A DNA stretch of 64,000 bases, from the NCBI GenBank assembly GCA_913055625.1, contig CAJXJW010000002.1:248001-312000 (forward strand), written 5' to 3'. This document shows positions 49,056 through 58,580 of the stretch, piece by piece. A model generated the notes under the pieces. The model searched no databases, was not told the DNA's origin, and saw only the letters and a program-made list of their open reading frames with translations. How positions within the stretch are numbered: position 1 is the stretch's first letter; every line of letters starts with the position of its first letter. The position numbers and the translations under genes are program-made. The stretch comes from an uncultured Pseudomonadota bacterium (GTDB taxonomy: Bacteria; Pseudomonadota; Gammaproteobacteria; Steroidobacterales; Woeseiaceae).

Positions 49056-50882
49056 ATGTCGGAACCGCTGATTTACCTCGATCGCGATAGCGACCTGAAT
49101 CTGCAGACGCAGATCCGGCAACGGCTCGTCGACGGCATCATCAAGGGCACGTTCCCGGCGGAATCCCGCCTGCCGTCGTCCCGGCGGCTCGCGCAGCAGC
49201 TCGACGTATCGCGCAACACCGTCGTCGCCGTGTACCAGGAGCTGATCGCGGACGGCTACATCGTGAGCCGGCAGCGCAGCGGCATCTTCGTCAGCAAGAC
49301 GCTGCCGGAGTCGCGCGCCGGCGCGCGGCCGGAGCAACGCGTCGACCCGGCCGCCGAGCTGCTCGTCTGGCGCAATCGCATCAAGCACGAGCGGGTCGCC
49401 GAGTCGGAGGCCTACGACGTGCCGAACTGGCACAACTACCCGTACCCGTTCATCGACGGCAAGTTCGACCCCAGCCTGTTCCCGCTCCCCGAGTGGCGCG
49501 AGGCGAGCAAGCTCGCGCTGAGCGCCGGCGCCGTCGAGGAGTGGTCGACGGGCACGGGCGACGCCGACGACCCGATGCTGGTGCACGAGATCCGCACGAA
49601 GTTCCTGACCCGTCGCGGCATCCAGGCGGGGCAGGATGAGGTACTCGTCACGCTGGGCACGCAGAACAGCCTGTACCTGATCAGCCAGTTGCTCGCGGAC
49701 GGCGCGTCGACGGTCGGCATCGAGGAGCCGGGCAACTTCCGCGTGCGCGGGCTGCTGGAGGATCGCGGTGCGCGCATCCGGCCGCTGCCGGTCGACGACG
49801 GCGGTCTCGTCGTGTCGCGCGCGCTCAAGGGCTGTAACTGGCTGTACACGACCCCGAGCCACCAGATCCCGACCGCGGTGGCGATGCCGCTGGAGCGCCG
49901 GCGCGAACTCGTCGCGGCCGCCGACGAGGAGGACTTCCTGATCGTCGAGGACGACTACGAGTGCGAGCTGAACTATGAGGCGCGGCCGCTGCCGGCTCTG
50001 CGCAGCATGGACACGTCCGGCCGCGTCATCTACGTCGGCGAACTCGCGAAGGTGCTGGCGCCCGGTATCCGCCTGGGCTTCATCGTCGCGAACCGCGCGT
50101 TCATCCGGCAGGCGCGAAACCTGCGTCGCACGCTGTTCAGTCATCCGCCGCTGAACAACCAGCGCGTAGCGGCGTATTTCCTGTCGCTCGGCTACTACGA
50201 CGCGATGATGATGCGCCTGGCGAAGACACTGCGCGCGCGCCGCATCGAGTTGCGCGACGCGCTGTCGAACATGCGCGGCGTGCCGCTGCGCATCTCGCCC
50301 GAGGTCGGCGGGACCACGTACTGGGTCAAGGCGCCGCCGCAGTTCAATGTCGGCTATTTCGTCGGGGAGGCCGCGCAGCACGGCGTGCTGCTGGAACCGG
50401 TCGAACGCTACTACATGGACCCGCGGAGGGCCGAGAACTGCTTCCGGATGGGCGTCACGAGCCTGCCGCAGCAGCGCATCGTTCCCGGCGTGAAGCGGCT
50501 GGTCGACCTGATCCGGCACCTCGTGCGCGGCCAGGTCGAGCACCTCGACAACGCGGTCGGCACCTGGGCGCGGGGCGAGGCGCTGGCCCGTGCGATGGCT
50601 GGCGCGACGATCTACTACGAAGAAGTGTACGGCACGCTTTGCACGATACGGCTGCACCCGGACGGCCGGATGAGCGGGTCGATGGACACGGATGCCGAGG
50701 ACCATGACGAGGGCACGTGGCGCGTCGAGGGCGACCGGTTCTTCCGCCGCTGGAAACGCTGGAATTACGCCGCCGAGTCCGCCTACTACATCGTCTTCGA
50801 TGACGAGCGCATCAAGTACTTCAACCAGGATCGGCAGATCGTCGACTCCGCGCGCATCGAGTTCGCCGCGATTTCCGACTGA
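49056..50882 (+). CDS. MocR/GntR-family PLP-dependent regulator with extra C-terminal domain
   Basis: 608 residues. Start at 49056 is preferred since a -10-like TACAAT (49022-49027) overlaps the alternative at 49026. GntR winged helix (LNLQTQIRQRLVDGIIKGTFPAESRLPSSRRLAQQLDVSRNTVVAVYQEL) is followed by an aminotransferase-like domain with IEEPGNFRVRGLL, VEDDYECEL and the PLP lysine in G-E-L-A-K-V-L-A-P-G. Typical MocR proteins are ~460-500 residues; here ~110 more form a beta-rich tail (GTLCTIRLHPDGRMSGSMD, GTWRVEGDRFFRRWKRWNY, YYIVFDDERIKYF). It should control the downstream operon. Confidence 0.85.
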   Translation: MSEPLIYLDRDSDLNLQTQIRQRLVDGIIKGTFPAESRLPSSRRLAQQLDVSRNTVVAVYQELIADGYIVSRQRSGIFVSKTLPESRAGARPEQRVDPAAELLVWRNRIKHERVAESEAYDVPNWHNYPYPFIDGKFDPSLFPLPEWREASKLALSAGAVEEWSTGTGDADDPMLVHEIRTKFLTRRGIQAGQDEVLVTLGTQNSLYLISQLLADGASTVGIEEPGNFRVRGLLEDRGARIRPLPVDDGGLVVSRALKGCNWLYTTPSHQIPTAVAMPLERRRELVAAADEEDFLIVEDDYECELNYEARPLPALRSMDTSGRVIYVGELAKVLAPGIRLGFIVANRAFIRQARNLRRTLFSHPPLNNQRVAAYFLSLGYYDAMMMRLAKTLRARRIELRDALSNMRGVPLRISPEVGGTTYWVKAPPQFNVGYFVGEAAQHGVLLEPVERYYMDPRRAENCFRMGVTSLPQQRIVPGVKRLVDLIRHLVRGQVEHLDNAVGTWARGEALARAMAGATIYYEEVYGTLCTIRLHPDGRMSGSMDTDAEDHDEGTWRVEGDRFFRRWKRWNYAAESAYYIVFDDERIKYFNQDRQIVDSARIEFAAISD

Positions 50883-50885
50883 GCG

Positions 50886-50915
50886 CTGGACCGCTCGGTA
50901 GTCCCGAACTGGACC
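50886..50915 (+). promoter_or_regulatory. CTGGACC direct repeats, likely MocR operator
   Basis: CTGGACC at 50886-50892 and again at 50909-50915, 23 bases from start to start (two helical turns), with TATGCC as a possible -10 right after the second copy. Direct repeats of this kind with similar spacing are how MocR regulators such as GabR bind. They lie between the mocR-like gene and the nitrilase gene at 50965. Confidence 0.6.
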
Positions 50916-50964
50916 TATGCCCCGCACGGGGGCTTCAGTAGTTTTCCCCGGACAAGGGGAGAAC

Positions 50965-51822
50965 ATGAGCAAGATTGCGATCGCCGGCCTGCAACTCGAC
51001 GGGCCGAACGGTGACAACCTGTACCGCGTAACCGCGGAGATCGAAGCGGTCGTGAATCGATTTCCGTGGATCGACATGCTGGTGCTCAGCGAGCTGAACG
51101 TCTGCGGAACGAACCCGAAGGCCGCGGAACCGATGCCGGGGCCGCGCGAAGCGGCGTTGTGCGCCATCGCGAAGGAGCACGGCATCTGGCTGGTGCCGGG
51201 ATCGCTGTTCGAAGCTGCCGACGGCAAGGTCTACAACACGGTGCCGGTCATCGACCCCGACGGTGCTGTCGTGACGCGCTACCGCAAGATGTTTCCGTGG
51301 CGCCCCTACGAGTCCGACACCACGCCCGGTCGGGAACGGGTCGTTTTCGACGTGCCGGGTGTCGGCCGCTTCGGCATCTCCAATTGCTACGACATCTGGT
51401 TCCCGGAGACGCTGCGCGGCCTGGTCAGCCTGGGCGCGGAGATCATTCTGCACCCGAGTCTCACGAGCACGATCGATCGCGAGGTGGAGCACTGCATGAT
51501 TCGCGCGAGTGCCGCGATGTTCCAGTGCATCGTCTTCGACGTGAACCTCGGCCCGCCGGTGGGTGTCGGCCGTTCGCTCGTTGCGGGACCGGGTGGCGAA
51601 GTGCTGTACGCCGCCGGAGAAGGCCGCGACATCTTTCCCCTGCGCCTTGATCTGTCCACCGTTCGCTCCGCGCGCGCGGACGGCTGGAACGGTCTCGGCC
51701 AGGTCCTGAAATCCTACCGGGACAGCGATATCGACCTGTCCCACTACGCCAGCGGCACGACCAGCGAGTACTTGGACTCGCTGGGCCCACTGGCGATGCC
51801 GAAGCGCACGCTGCGGCGGTAA
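50965..51822 (+). CDS. Carbon-nitrogen hydrolase (nitrilase superfamily)
   Basis: 285 residues, AAGGGGAG upstream. Catalytic triad residues stand in family context: Glu in LSELNVCG, Lys in YRKMFPW, Cys in ISNCYDIWFPE. It cleaves amides or ureas (amidase, carbamoylase or similar); substrate not evident. It is first in an operon with a TonB receptor and others, and a MocR regulator precedes it, so a nitrogen-containing compound taken up by the receptor may be its substrate. Confidence 0.85.
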   Translation: MSKIAIAGLQLDGPNGDNLYRVTAEIEAVVNRFPWIDMLVLSELNVCGTNPKAAEPMPGPREAALCAIAKEHGIWLVPGSLFEAADGKVYNTVPVIDPDGAVVTRYRKMFPWRPYESDTTPGRERVVFDVPGVGRFGISNCYDIWFPETLRGLVSLGAEIILHPSLTSTIDREVEHCMIRASAAMFQCIVFDVNLGPPVGVGRSLVAGPGGEVLYAAGEGRDIFPLRLDLSTVRSARADGWNGLGQVLKSYRDSDIDLSHYASGTTSEYLDSLGPLAMPKRTLRR

Positions 51823-51847
51823 CCGACTCCCGACTGGAGATGACAAC

Positions 51848-54208
51848 ATGAGCATTGACACCAACTTCCGCAAGACGCCGCTCGCCGTGGCGATGGGCGC
51901 CATCATCGCCGGCACGAGTCCGGGCGTCCTCGCACAGGATGCCGACGGGTTCGAAGAGATCACGGTGACGGCCACGCGTCGCGCGACGTCCATCCAGGAC
52001 GTGCCGTACAACATCTCCGCGATCAGCGGCGAGGACCTCGAGGCCGCGCTCATCTCCGACCAGGCCGACCTGATGCGGGCTGTGCCGGGCGTCGCCGTCG
52101 TCGACCGCGGCTACCGGAACTCGGGCGTCATCAACGGCATCATGATCCGCGGCGTGAACGTCGACGGCGCGGCCTTCGGCGACTACCAGCTGTCGACGAC
52201 GCCGCCCGTGTCGACTTACGTCAACGACACGCCGCTGTACGCGAACTTCGTGATCCGCGACGTCGAGCGCGTCGAGGTCCTGCGCGGACCGCAGGGCACG
52301 CTGTACGGCTCGGGCTCCCTCGGCGGCACGGTGAAATACATCCTGCGTGACCCCGAGCCGGGCGTATTCGGCGGCCAGGTGAACGTCGTCGGCAGCCAGG
52401 TCGAGGGCTCCGAGAGCGTCGGCTGGAGCGCGGACGTGACCGCGAACTTCGGGGTCAGCGACGTCGCCGCGTTCCGGCTGAACGCCGGCCGCCTCGACTA
52501 CCCGGGCATCACGGACTACGTGAACGTCTACGAGCTCGACGCGAACGGGATCCCGGTCGCGCCGAACGGCGTGCTGGACCCGGAGGCGAGCTACCGCGTC
52601 GTCGAGGACGCCGACACGGTCGAGATCAACTACGGTCGCCTGAGCTTCCTGTACGAGCCGAGCGACCGCGTGCGCATCCTGGCGGCCGTCCAGGCGCAGA
52701 GCGATGACATCGGCGGCCGCCGCCAGGAGACGGTGGGACAGGACGGCTTCGGCAACACCTACGGCGACTACGAGAACGGCTCGATCCAGCTGGAGCCGTC
52801 GTCGCGGGACGTCGAGCTCGCGTCGCTCGAGATGGAGTTCGACCTCGGCTTCGCCACGCTGACGTCCAGCACGTCGACGTACGACCACGAGGGCGACAGC
52901 GTCAGCGAGAACACGGGCTTCTACGCGCAGGCCGGCTTCCTCGCGTTCTACTACAACTACCCGCGCCCGATGGCCTCGGCGGTGCGTACCTATTCGGACT
53001 CGGCCGTCGTGCAGGAGCTGCGCCTCGTTTCGAACTCGGACACGAACGTCGACTGGGTCGTCGGCGGCTTCTACATGGACCAGGACCTCGGTTCAACGCA
53101 GCAAAGCTACCTGCGCGGCTTCAAGCAGTGGTGGGACGCCTTCCTTCCGCCGTTCGCAGATGCTGTCAGCGGCGATCTCGATTTCGACTACGATCGCGAT
53201 GAGAGCTATACGGACATGTCGGTCTTTGGCGAGGTCAGCTATCACTTCACCGATACATTCCAGACCACGGTAGGACTGCGCTGGTTCGACAGCGACTTCG
53301 AGAACACGACCTACGTGGCGCTGCCACTCTACACCGGCCTGTTCCCGCCCGAGACGAGCCAGTTCGAGGTCAGCGACGACGATGTGCTGTTCAAGCTGAA
53401 CGCATCGCTGGATATCAGCGACTCGTCGACGATATATGGCACGGTGTCGGAAGGTTACCGCCGCGGCGGGACGAACGCGGTCCCGACCACGGGCTCGTTT
53501 GCGGAAGACCCGGGCTGGCTTCGCTACGGCTCTGACTCCGTCATCAACTACGAAGTCGGTATCAAGAGCACGTTCGAGAAAGTGCGGCTTTCCGCGGCGG
53601 CGTTCTACGTGGATTGGAAGGACCCGCAGGTCAACACCGCGACGACGAACTGGGGCTTCTACTCGGCGATCAACGGTGAGTCAGCGTCAACGCAGGGACT
53701 GGAGTTCGAGATCGACGGTTACGTCAATGAGAGCTTCGAGTACCGGGTCGGATACGCCTACGTCGACGCGAAGCTCGACGAGCCGGTGTACGCCCCGGAC
53801 AATGCCGTGACGCCGCGGGCCCTTGCCGGCGCGCAGCTGCCGGGCACGCCGGAACATTCACTCACGGCGACGGGCATCTTTACGAAGGACCTGTCCGGTG
53901 GCAAGCAATGGATCACGCGCGTGAACGGCTACTACCAGTCCGAGACGCGCAACGCGATCAACGACTCGCCGACCTTCAACGTCGAACTCGACGCGTTCAC
54001 GCTGCTCGACCTGTCGACCACGCTGGCTTTCGATGCGTGGGATGCGACGCTGTTCGTGCGCAACCTCACGAACGAGGAGGGCGTGACGGGCCTGTTCACG
54101 GAGGCGTACATGGGTACGGACCCGGCGAGCGGGTATTATGGCAACGGCAACAAGCAGTTCCTGTCGCTGCCGAGAACCTTCGGCCTGTCCCTGAACTATC
54201 GATTCTGA
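51848..54208 (+). CDS. TonB-dependent receptor
   Basis: 786 residues. Signal (TPLAVAMGAIIAGTSPGVLAQ), TonB box EEITVTATRR, plug with VPYNISAISGEDLEAALIS, VNDTPLYANFVIRDVERVEVLRGPQGTLYGSGSLGGTVKYILRDP. Barrel ends LSLNYRF. It belongs to the iron/complex-type or general receptors that match FecA/Fiu-like plugs, but gene context (nitrilase, sulfotransferase, MFS, MocR) favours an organic nitrogen compound. It begins 25 bases after the nitrilase gene. Confidence 0.88.
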   Translation: MSIDTNFRKTPLAVAMGAIIAGTSPGVLAQDADGFEEITVTATRRATSIQDVPYNISAISGEDLEAALISDQADLMRAVPGVAVVDRGYRNSGVINGIMIRGVNVDGAAFGDYQLSTTPPVSTYVNDTPLYANFVIRDVERVEVLRGPQGTLYGSGSLGGTVKYILRDPEPGVFGGQVNVVGSQVEGSESVGWSADVTANFGVSDVAAFRLNAGRLDYPGITDYVNVYELDANGIPVAPNGVLDPEASYRVVEDADTVEINYGRLSFLYEPSDRVRILAAVQAQSDDIGGRRQETVGQDGFGNTYGDYENGSIQLEPSSRDVELASLEMEFDLGFATLTSSTSTYDHEGDSVSENTGFYAQAGFLAFYYNYPRPMASAVRTYSDSAVVQELRLVSNSDTNVDWVVGGFYMDQDLGSTQQSYLRGFKQWWDAFLPPFADAVSGDLDFDYDRDESYTDMSVFGEVSYHFTDTFQTTVGLRWFDSDFENTTYVALPLYTGLFPPETSQFEVSDDDVLFKLNASLDISDSSTIYGTVSEGYRRGGTNAVPTTGSFAEDPGWLRYGSDSVINYEVGIKSTFEKVRLSAAAFYVDWKDPQVNTATTNWGFYSAINGESASTQGLEFEIDGYVNESFEYRVGYAYVDAKLDEPVYAPDNAVTPRALAGAQLPGTPEHSLTATGIFTKDLSGGKQWITRVNGYYQSETRNAINDSPTFNVELDAFTLLDLSTTLAFDAWDATLFVRNLTNEEGVTGLFTEAYMGTDPASGYYGNGNKQFLSLPRTFGLSLNYRF

Positions 54209-54209
54209 C

Positions 54210-55781
54210 GTGACGCAAACACACGCTGACATTCCCTACGACGTCGGCGTTCGCAATGTCCGGATGCTTCTCCGGCAGCGGCGCGCCGAGGAAGCGGCTG
54301 CCGCCTGCGAAGCGCTCATGCGGCAGCGTCCGGGGGCGGCGGAGCCGATGCTCCTGCTCGGCCGGGCCCGGCAGCAGCAGGGCCGGTTCGCCGAGATGCT
54401 GGACCTGACTGCCGCCGCGCTGGACGTGGACGCCGCGCACCGCGGCGCGCAGTTGCAGTTCGCGGAAGCGAGCATCTTCTGCGGGCGGCACGACTGCGCG
54501 CTGGAGCAGCTCGTGGACCTCGAGGCGGATGCCGCGAACGATCCCGTGCTGCTGCAGCACGTGGCCGAGCTGTTCGGGCAGGTCGGCCGGCACGAGCGCG
54601 CCCACCGCTGCTACCAGCGCGCAGCGGAGCTCGACCCCGACAGCCCGCAGGTGCGCTACAACCTGGCCGCGTCCCTCGTTGCAATCGGCGAGATCGACGT
54701 CGCCGAGCAGGCGTTCAGCCGGGTCATCGAGGCGAACCCCGATGATTACGATGCGTGGCAGAACCGGTCGAACCTTCGACGGCAGACGCCGGAGCGCAAT
54801 CACATCGCCGATCTCGATGCGCGCCTGGCACACCTGCGGCCGGGTGATACGGGCGAAGTGCCACTGTGCTACGCCCTGGCGAAGGAGCACGAGGACCTCG
54901 GCGACTACGACGCCGCGTTCGCCTACCTCGAGCGCGGCGCGACCGCGCGCCGCCGGCGTATGGCGTACGACGTGAACAACGATGTCGCGATGCTGGAACG
55001 CATCCGGACGGTGTTCGATACGGCGTACGCAGCAGGTCCTCCGGGCAGGGCCGGCGCCGGGCCGATCTTCGTGATGGGTTTGCCGCGCAGCGGCACGACA
55101 CTGGTCGATCGCATCATCAGCAGCCATAGCGCGGTCGAGAGTATGGGCGAGATCAACGACTTCGCGCTCGTGCTCACGCGCCTCGCGGACACTGCCGGCA
55201 AGTCGCAGCTGCTCGATGCGTCGCTGGACATCGATCCCACCGAGCTGGGCACCGCGTACCTGGACAGCGTCGCGGCCTACGGGCGCGAGAGCGCGTACTT
55301 CGTCGACAAGACGCCGTCGAACTTCCTGTACACGGGCCTCATCCGGCGAGCGCTACCCGACGCCCGCATCGTGCATCTCCGGCGGCATCCGCTGGACAGC
55401 TGCCTCGCCATGTACCGCACGCTGTTCCGCATGGGCTACCCGTTCTCCTACGATCTCTGCGACCTCGCCGAGTACTACATCGCCTACCACCGGTTGATGG
55501 AGCACTGGCGCGCGCTGTACCCGGATGCGATCGTCGACGTCGACTACGAGGTCCTCGTCGACCACCAGGAGCGCGAGTCGCGGCGCATCATCGCCGCCTG
55601 CGGCCTGGCCTGGGAGGATGCCTGCCTCGCGTTCGAGCGCAACCGTGCGCCGGTCGCGACCGCGAGTGCGGCGCAGGTCCGGCAGCCAATTTTCCGCGAC
55701 GCGCTCGCGCGCTGGAAGCGCTATGAAAAACACCTCGAGCCCCTGAAGCGGCGCCTGGAAGACGCGGGCATTGCGCTCTGA
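54210..55781 (+). CDS. TPR-repeat sulfotransferase
   Basis: 523 residues, GTG at 54210, one base after the receptor stop. The first ~230 residues are TPR repeats (for example RAHRCYQRAAELDPDSPQVRYNLAASLVAIGEIDVAEQAFSRVIEANPDDYDAWQNRSNL). The rest is a sulfotransferase: PAPS-binding 5' motif G-L-P-R-S-G-T-T-L-V near residue 290 and 3' motif L-R-R-H-P-L-D-S-C-L-A-M-Y. Acceptor unknown; similar proteins act on proteins or carbohydrates. The TPR part may dock partners. Confidence 0.85.
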   Translation: MTQTHADIPYDVGVRNVRMLLRQRRAEEAAAACEALMRQRPGAAEPMLLLGRARQQQGRFAEMLDLTAAALDVDAAHRGAQLQFAEASIFCGRHDCALEQLVDLEADAANDPVLLQHVAELFGQVGRHERAHRCYQRAAELDPDSPQVRYNLAASLVAIGEIDVAEQAFSRVIEANPDDYDAWQNRSNLRRQTPERNHIADLDARLAHLRPGDTGEVPLCYALAKEHEDLGDYDAAFAYLERGATARRRRMAYDVNNDVAMLERIRTVFDTAYAAGPPGRAGAGPIFVMGLPRSGTTLVDRIISSHSAVESMGEINDFALVLTRLADTAGKSQLLDASLDIDPTELGTAYLDSVAAYGRESAYFVDKTPSNFLYTGLIRRALPDARIVHLRRHPLDSCLAMYRTLFRMGYPFSYDLCDLAEYYIAYHRLMEHWRALYPDAIVDVDYEVLVDHQERESRRIIAACGLAWEDACLAFERNRAPVATASAAQVRQPIFRDALARWKRYEKHLEPLKRRLEDAGIAL

Positions 55782-57366
55782 CGCGCTCGCGTGGCTGGTC
55801 CTGCTGGCCGCCACGCCGGCAAGCGTGGCGGTGGCGGGCAACGGCGCGGGCGGCGCATTGCAATGGCGCGCGGACCGTGCCGATGAATTCGACGTGCATC
55901 TCGATCCGTACGACTACGCGTCGAGTCCGGCGCTGCGTATCCGCGAATTCCCGGCGGCGGCCGTCGAATGGACGATCGTGGATGACCGGGTCGTGCCGCT
56001 CGACCAGGGCGCCATCGCGACCTCGCACCCGGGCTGGGACATTGCGTTCCAGCCGGGCTCGGCCAGGGCCGGCGACGGCGAACCGGGTGTCGCGACGATC
56101 GAGCTGCCGTTCGCGCTGATCGAGAAAGGCGCGAACTGCACGCACAACGGCGTGCTGCGCTGGGACGAGCAGGACGGCCGGCGGACCCGCGTGTCCTATT
56201 CGATCACGGCCGAGACCTGCGCGTACTTCCGCTTCGACATGCGCGGGTCGCTGGACGCCACACGGGCCGGGGGCGCGACGGCAAGCGCGGACGATGCCGC
56301 CGCGCGCTTCCGTGAGAACCGAGACCGTCGACTACCGGTGCGTGACGTGAGCGCGCTGCCGCGCGACTACCCGGCCGTCGCCGACGCGGTACTGACGGCC
56401 GTCGCGCCGGACGACCTCACGGTCTTCGGCTACGTCGTTGGCGGCACCCACTACCGCAGCAACTGCCCTGCTCGCGAGGGGAACTACGCGTTCTGCGACG
56501 ACATGCTGCTGCCGTCCTACTCGCTCGCGAAGTCGCTCTTCGGTGGCCTCGCGCTGATGCGCCTGGCGGCGATCGTCCCGGGTGCGTCGACAGAGAGCAT
56601 TGCCGGCCTCGTCGACGCCTGCCGGCGCGGCTGGGAGGGCGTGACGATCGGGCACGCGCTCGACATGGCGACCGGGCACTTCGATTCCGCGGACGAGAAC
56701 GTCGACGAGGCCTCGGCGGCGCATGTCCGCTTCCTGTACGCGAAGGGCCACCGCGAGCGCGTGCGTTTCGCGTGCAGCCATTTCCCGCGGCGCGAGGCAC
56801 CGGGGCAGCGCTTCGTCTACCACTCGTCGGACACGTACCTGGCGGGTACGGCCATGCAGGCGCTGCTGGACCGGGCGGCGCCCGGCAACCGCGGGATCTA
56901 TCACGAACTGGTCGCGGCGCCATTCTGGCGGCCGCTGGCCGTGTCCGGCGCGCTGTCGCGGCCGCTCGCCACGCGCGACCCGGTCGCGCAGCCATTCACG
57001 GGCTGGGGACTGTTTCTCTCCGCGGACGATATCGTCCGCATCGGCGCCTGGCTCGGCGACGCGGCGAACCCGCCCGTCGGTCTCGATCGCAGACTGCTCG
57101 ATGCCGCGCTGCAACGCGATGCGGACGATCGCGGCTTGCCGGCGGGCGCCGCGCTCCACTACAACAATGGCTTCTGGGCCTGGGACGCCGGGCCGACGGT
57201 CGGCTGCGACGCGCCGGTCCACGTGCCGTTCATGTCGGGCTACGGTGGCATTGCCGTCGTCCTGTTTCCAAACGGCGTGATCTACTACCACGTTTCCGAC
57301 GGGCACGAGCATCGCTGGCGCGATGCCGCGCTCGTCGCGCACCGCATCCGGAGCCTGTGCGAATGA
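55771..57366 (+). CDS. Exported serine beta-lactamase-like hydrolase
   Basis: 531 residues from a TTG at 55771 overlapping the sulfotransferase end. Signal peptide (LAWLVLLAATPASVAVA). A ~170-residue N-terminal beta domain precedes the penicillin-binding-protein-like domain with S251-L-A-K254 and Y350-H-S-S. The third motif is not typical, so esterase or amidase action is as likely as beta-lactam hydrolysis. Several Cys (NCTH, TCAYF, NCPAREGNYAFCDD) may form disulfides. Its stop overlaps the ATG of the MFS gene (ATGA). Confidence 0.78.
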   Translation: MRSDALAWLVLLAATPASVAVAGNGAGGALQWRADRADEFDVHLDPYDYASSPALRIREFPAAAVEWTIVDDRVVPLDQGAIATSHPGWDIAFQPGSARAGDGEPGVATIELPFALIEKGANCTHNGVLRWDEQDGRRTRVSYSITAETCAYFRFDMRGSLDATRAGGATASADDAAARFRENRDRRLPVRDVSALPRDYPAVADAVLTAVAPDDLTVFGYVVGGTHYRSNCPAREGNYAFCDDMLLPSYSLAKSLFGGLALMRLAAIVPGASTESIAGLVDACRRGWEGVTIGHALDMATGHFDSADENVDEASAAHVRFLYAKGHRERVRFACSHFPRREAPGQRFVYHSSDTYLAGTAMQALLDRAAPGNRGIYHELVAAPFWRPLAVSGALSRPLATRDPVAQPFTGWGLFLSADDIVRIGAWLGDAANPPVGLDRRLLDAALQRDADDRGLPAGAALHYNNGFWAWDAGPTVGCDAPVHVPFMSGYGGIAVVLFPNGVIYYHVSDGHEHRWRDAALVAHRIRSLCE

Positions 57367-58580
57367 CCACCAACGACGAATCGACGGCCCCGCGGCGCAC
57401 CCTGCCCGCCGTCCGCAGCGACGGGACGACCGCGCGCGTGTTCCTCGCGTTTCTCGCGACGGCCGGCCTGTTCTACGTCAACATCATGCCGGCGATCGTG
57501 GACGGGCTGATCGGGGGGCTGGGCTTCACGGCCCGGCAGGCGGGCTACGTGGGTAGCGCAAACGTTTACGGCGCGGCGGTCGGCGCGCTTGCGATCGTTT
57601 TCCTCGTCGCGCGGCTGCCGTGGCGGCCCGTCGCCTACGCGCTGCTGCTGACGCTGATCGGCATGGACCTGCTGTCGATGCTCGTGGCCAGCGCGCCCGT
57701 GCTGATCGCCGCACGTTTCGTGCACGGCCTCGTCGGCGGCGCGCTGGTCGGCATCGCGTTTGCCGTGATCGCGCGCGCCGGCAACGCGGACCGGACGTTC
57801 GGGGTGTTGCTCGTGGTGCAGTTCGGCCTGGGCGGCCTCGGCAACCTGTACCTGCCACGGCTCGTGCCGGTGTTCGGCGTCGACGCGCTGTTCCTCGCGT
57901 TGATCGCATTCAGCACCGCGACGCTGGCGATGGTGCCGTGGCTTGCGGACTACCCGGTACCGACGAAACAGCGCGTCGCGAAAGATGCCGGGTCTCGCGT
58001 GGCGCGTGTGCCGCTCGCGCTGACGCTGGCCGCGATCTTCCTGTTCCAGGCGGCGAACATGGGCCTGTTCGCGTTCATCATCGGTCTCGCGCGAGCCGCG
58101 GGCCTCGAACTCGACTTCATCACGTGGACGCTGGCCCTGTCCGGTTGGATCGGCATCGTCGGTGCAATGCTGGTCGTGCTGCTCGGACTGCGCTTCGGCC
58201 GCACCCTGCCGGTGGCCGTCGCTCTGGTCGTGACGATCGCCGGGTTCTACGCGCTGCACTTCAGCGCGAGTGCGACGCTGTTCCTCGTCGCGAACTGCGC
58301 AATGGGGATCACGTGGGCGTTCGTGATCCCCTACCTGTTGGGACTCGGCGCGGCCTTTGACGAGACCGGCCAGACTGCGGCGCTCGCCGGCTTCGCGTCG
58401 AAGATGGGCCTGGCGAGCGGCCCGATGGTCGCGGGTCGGCTGCTGGGGGACGGCAACGACTACGGGCTGATGATCAATGCCGGGATCGCGGTGCTCATCG
58501 CCAGCATGCTGGCCGGCGCGCTGCCTGCGCTGCGCCAGGACCGGTCGCGGGCCGGGAGCGCTCCCGAAACGAATCCCTAG
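57363..58580 (+). CDS. MFS transporter
   Basis: 405 residues, twelve helices, coupled to the previous gene by ATGA. First helices FLAFLATAGLFYVNIMPAIVDGLIGGLGF and MFS-type linkers are seen; no motif names a substrate. It may carry a product of the upstream operon across the inner membrane. The stop shares CTAG with the convergent aldehyde dehydrogenase gene. Confidence 0.8.
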   Translation: MTTNDESTAPRRTLPAVRSDGTTARVFLAFLATAGLFYVNIMPAIVDGLIGGLGFTARQAGYVGSANVYGAAVGALAIVFLVARLPWRPVAYALLLTLIGMDLLSMLVASAPVLIAARFVHGLVGGALVGIAFAVIARAGNADRTFGVLLVVQFGLGGLGNLYLPRLVPVFGVDALFLALIAFSTATLAMVPWLADYPVPTKQRVAKDAGSRVARVPLALTLAAIFLFQAANMGLFAFIIGLARAAGLELDFITWTLALSGWIGIVGAMLVVLLGLRFGRTLPVAVALVVTIAGFYALHFSASATLFLVANCAMGITWAFVIPYLLGLGAAFDETGQTAALAGFASKMGLASGPMVAGRLLGDGNDYGLMINAGIAVLIASMLAGALPALRQDRSRAGSAPETNP

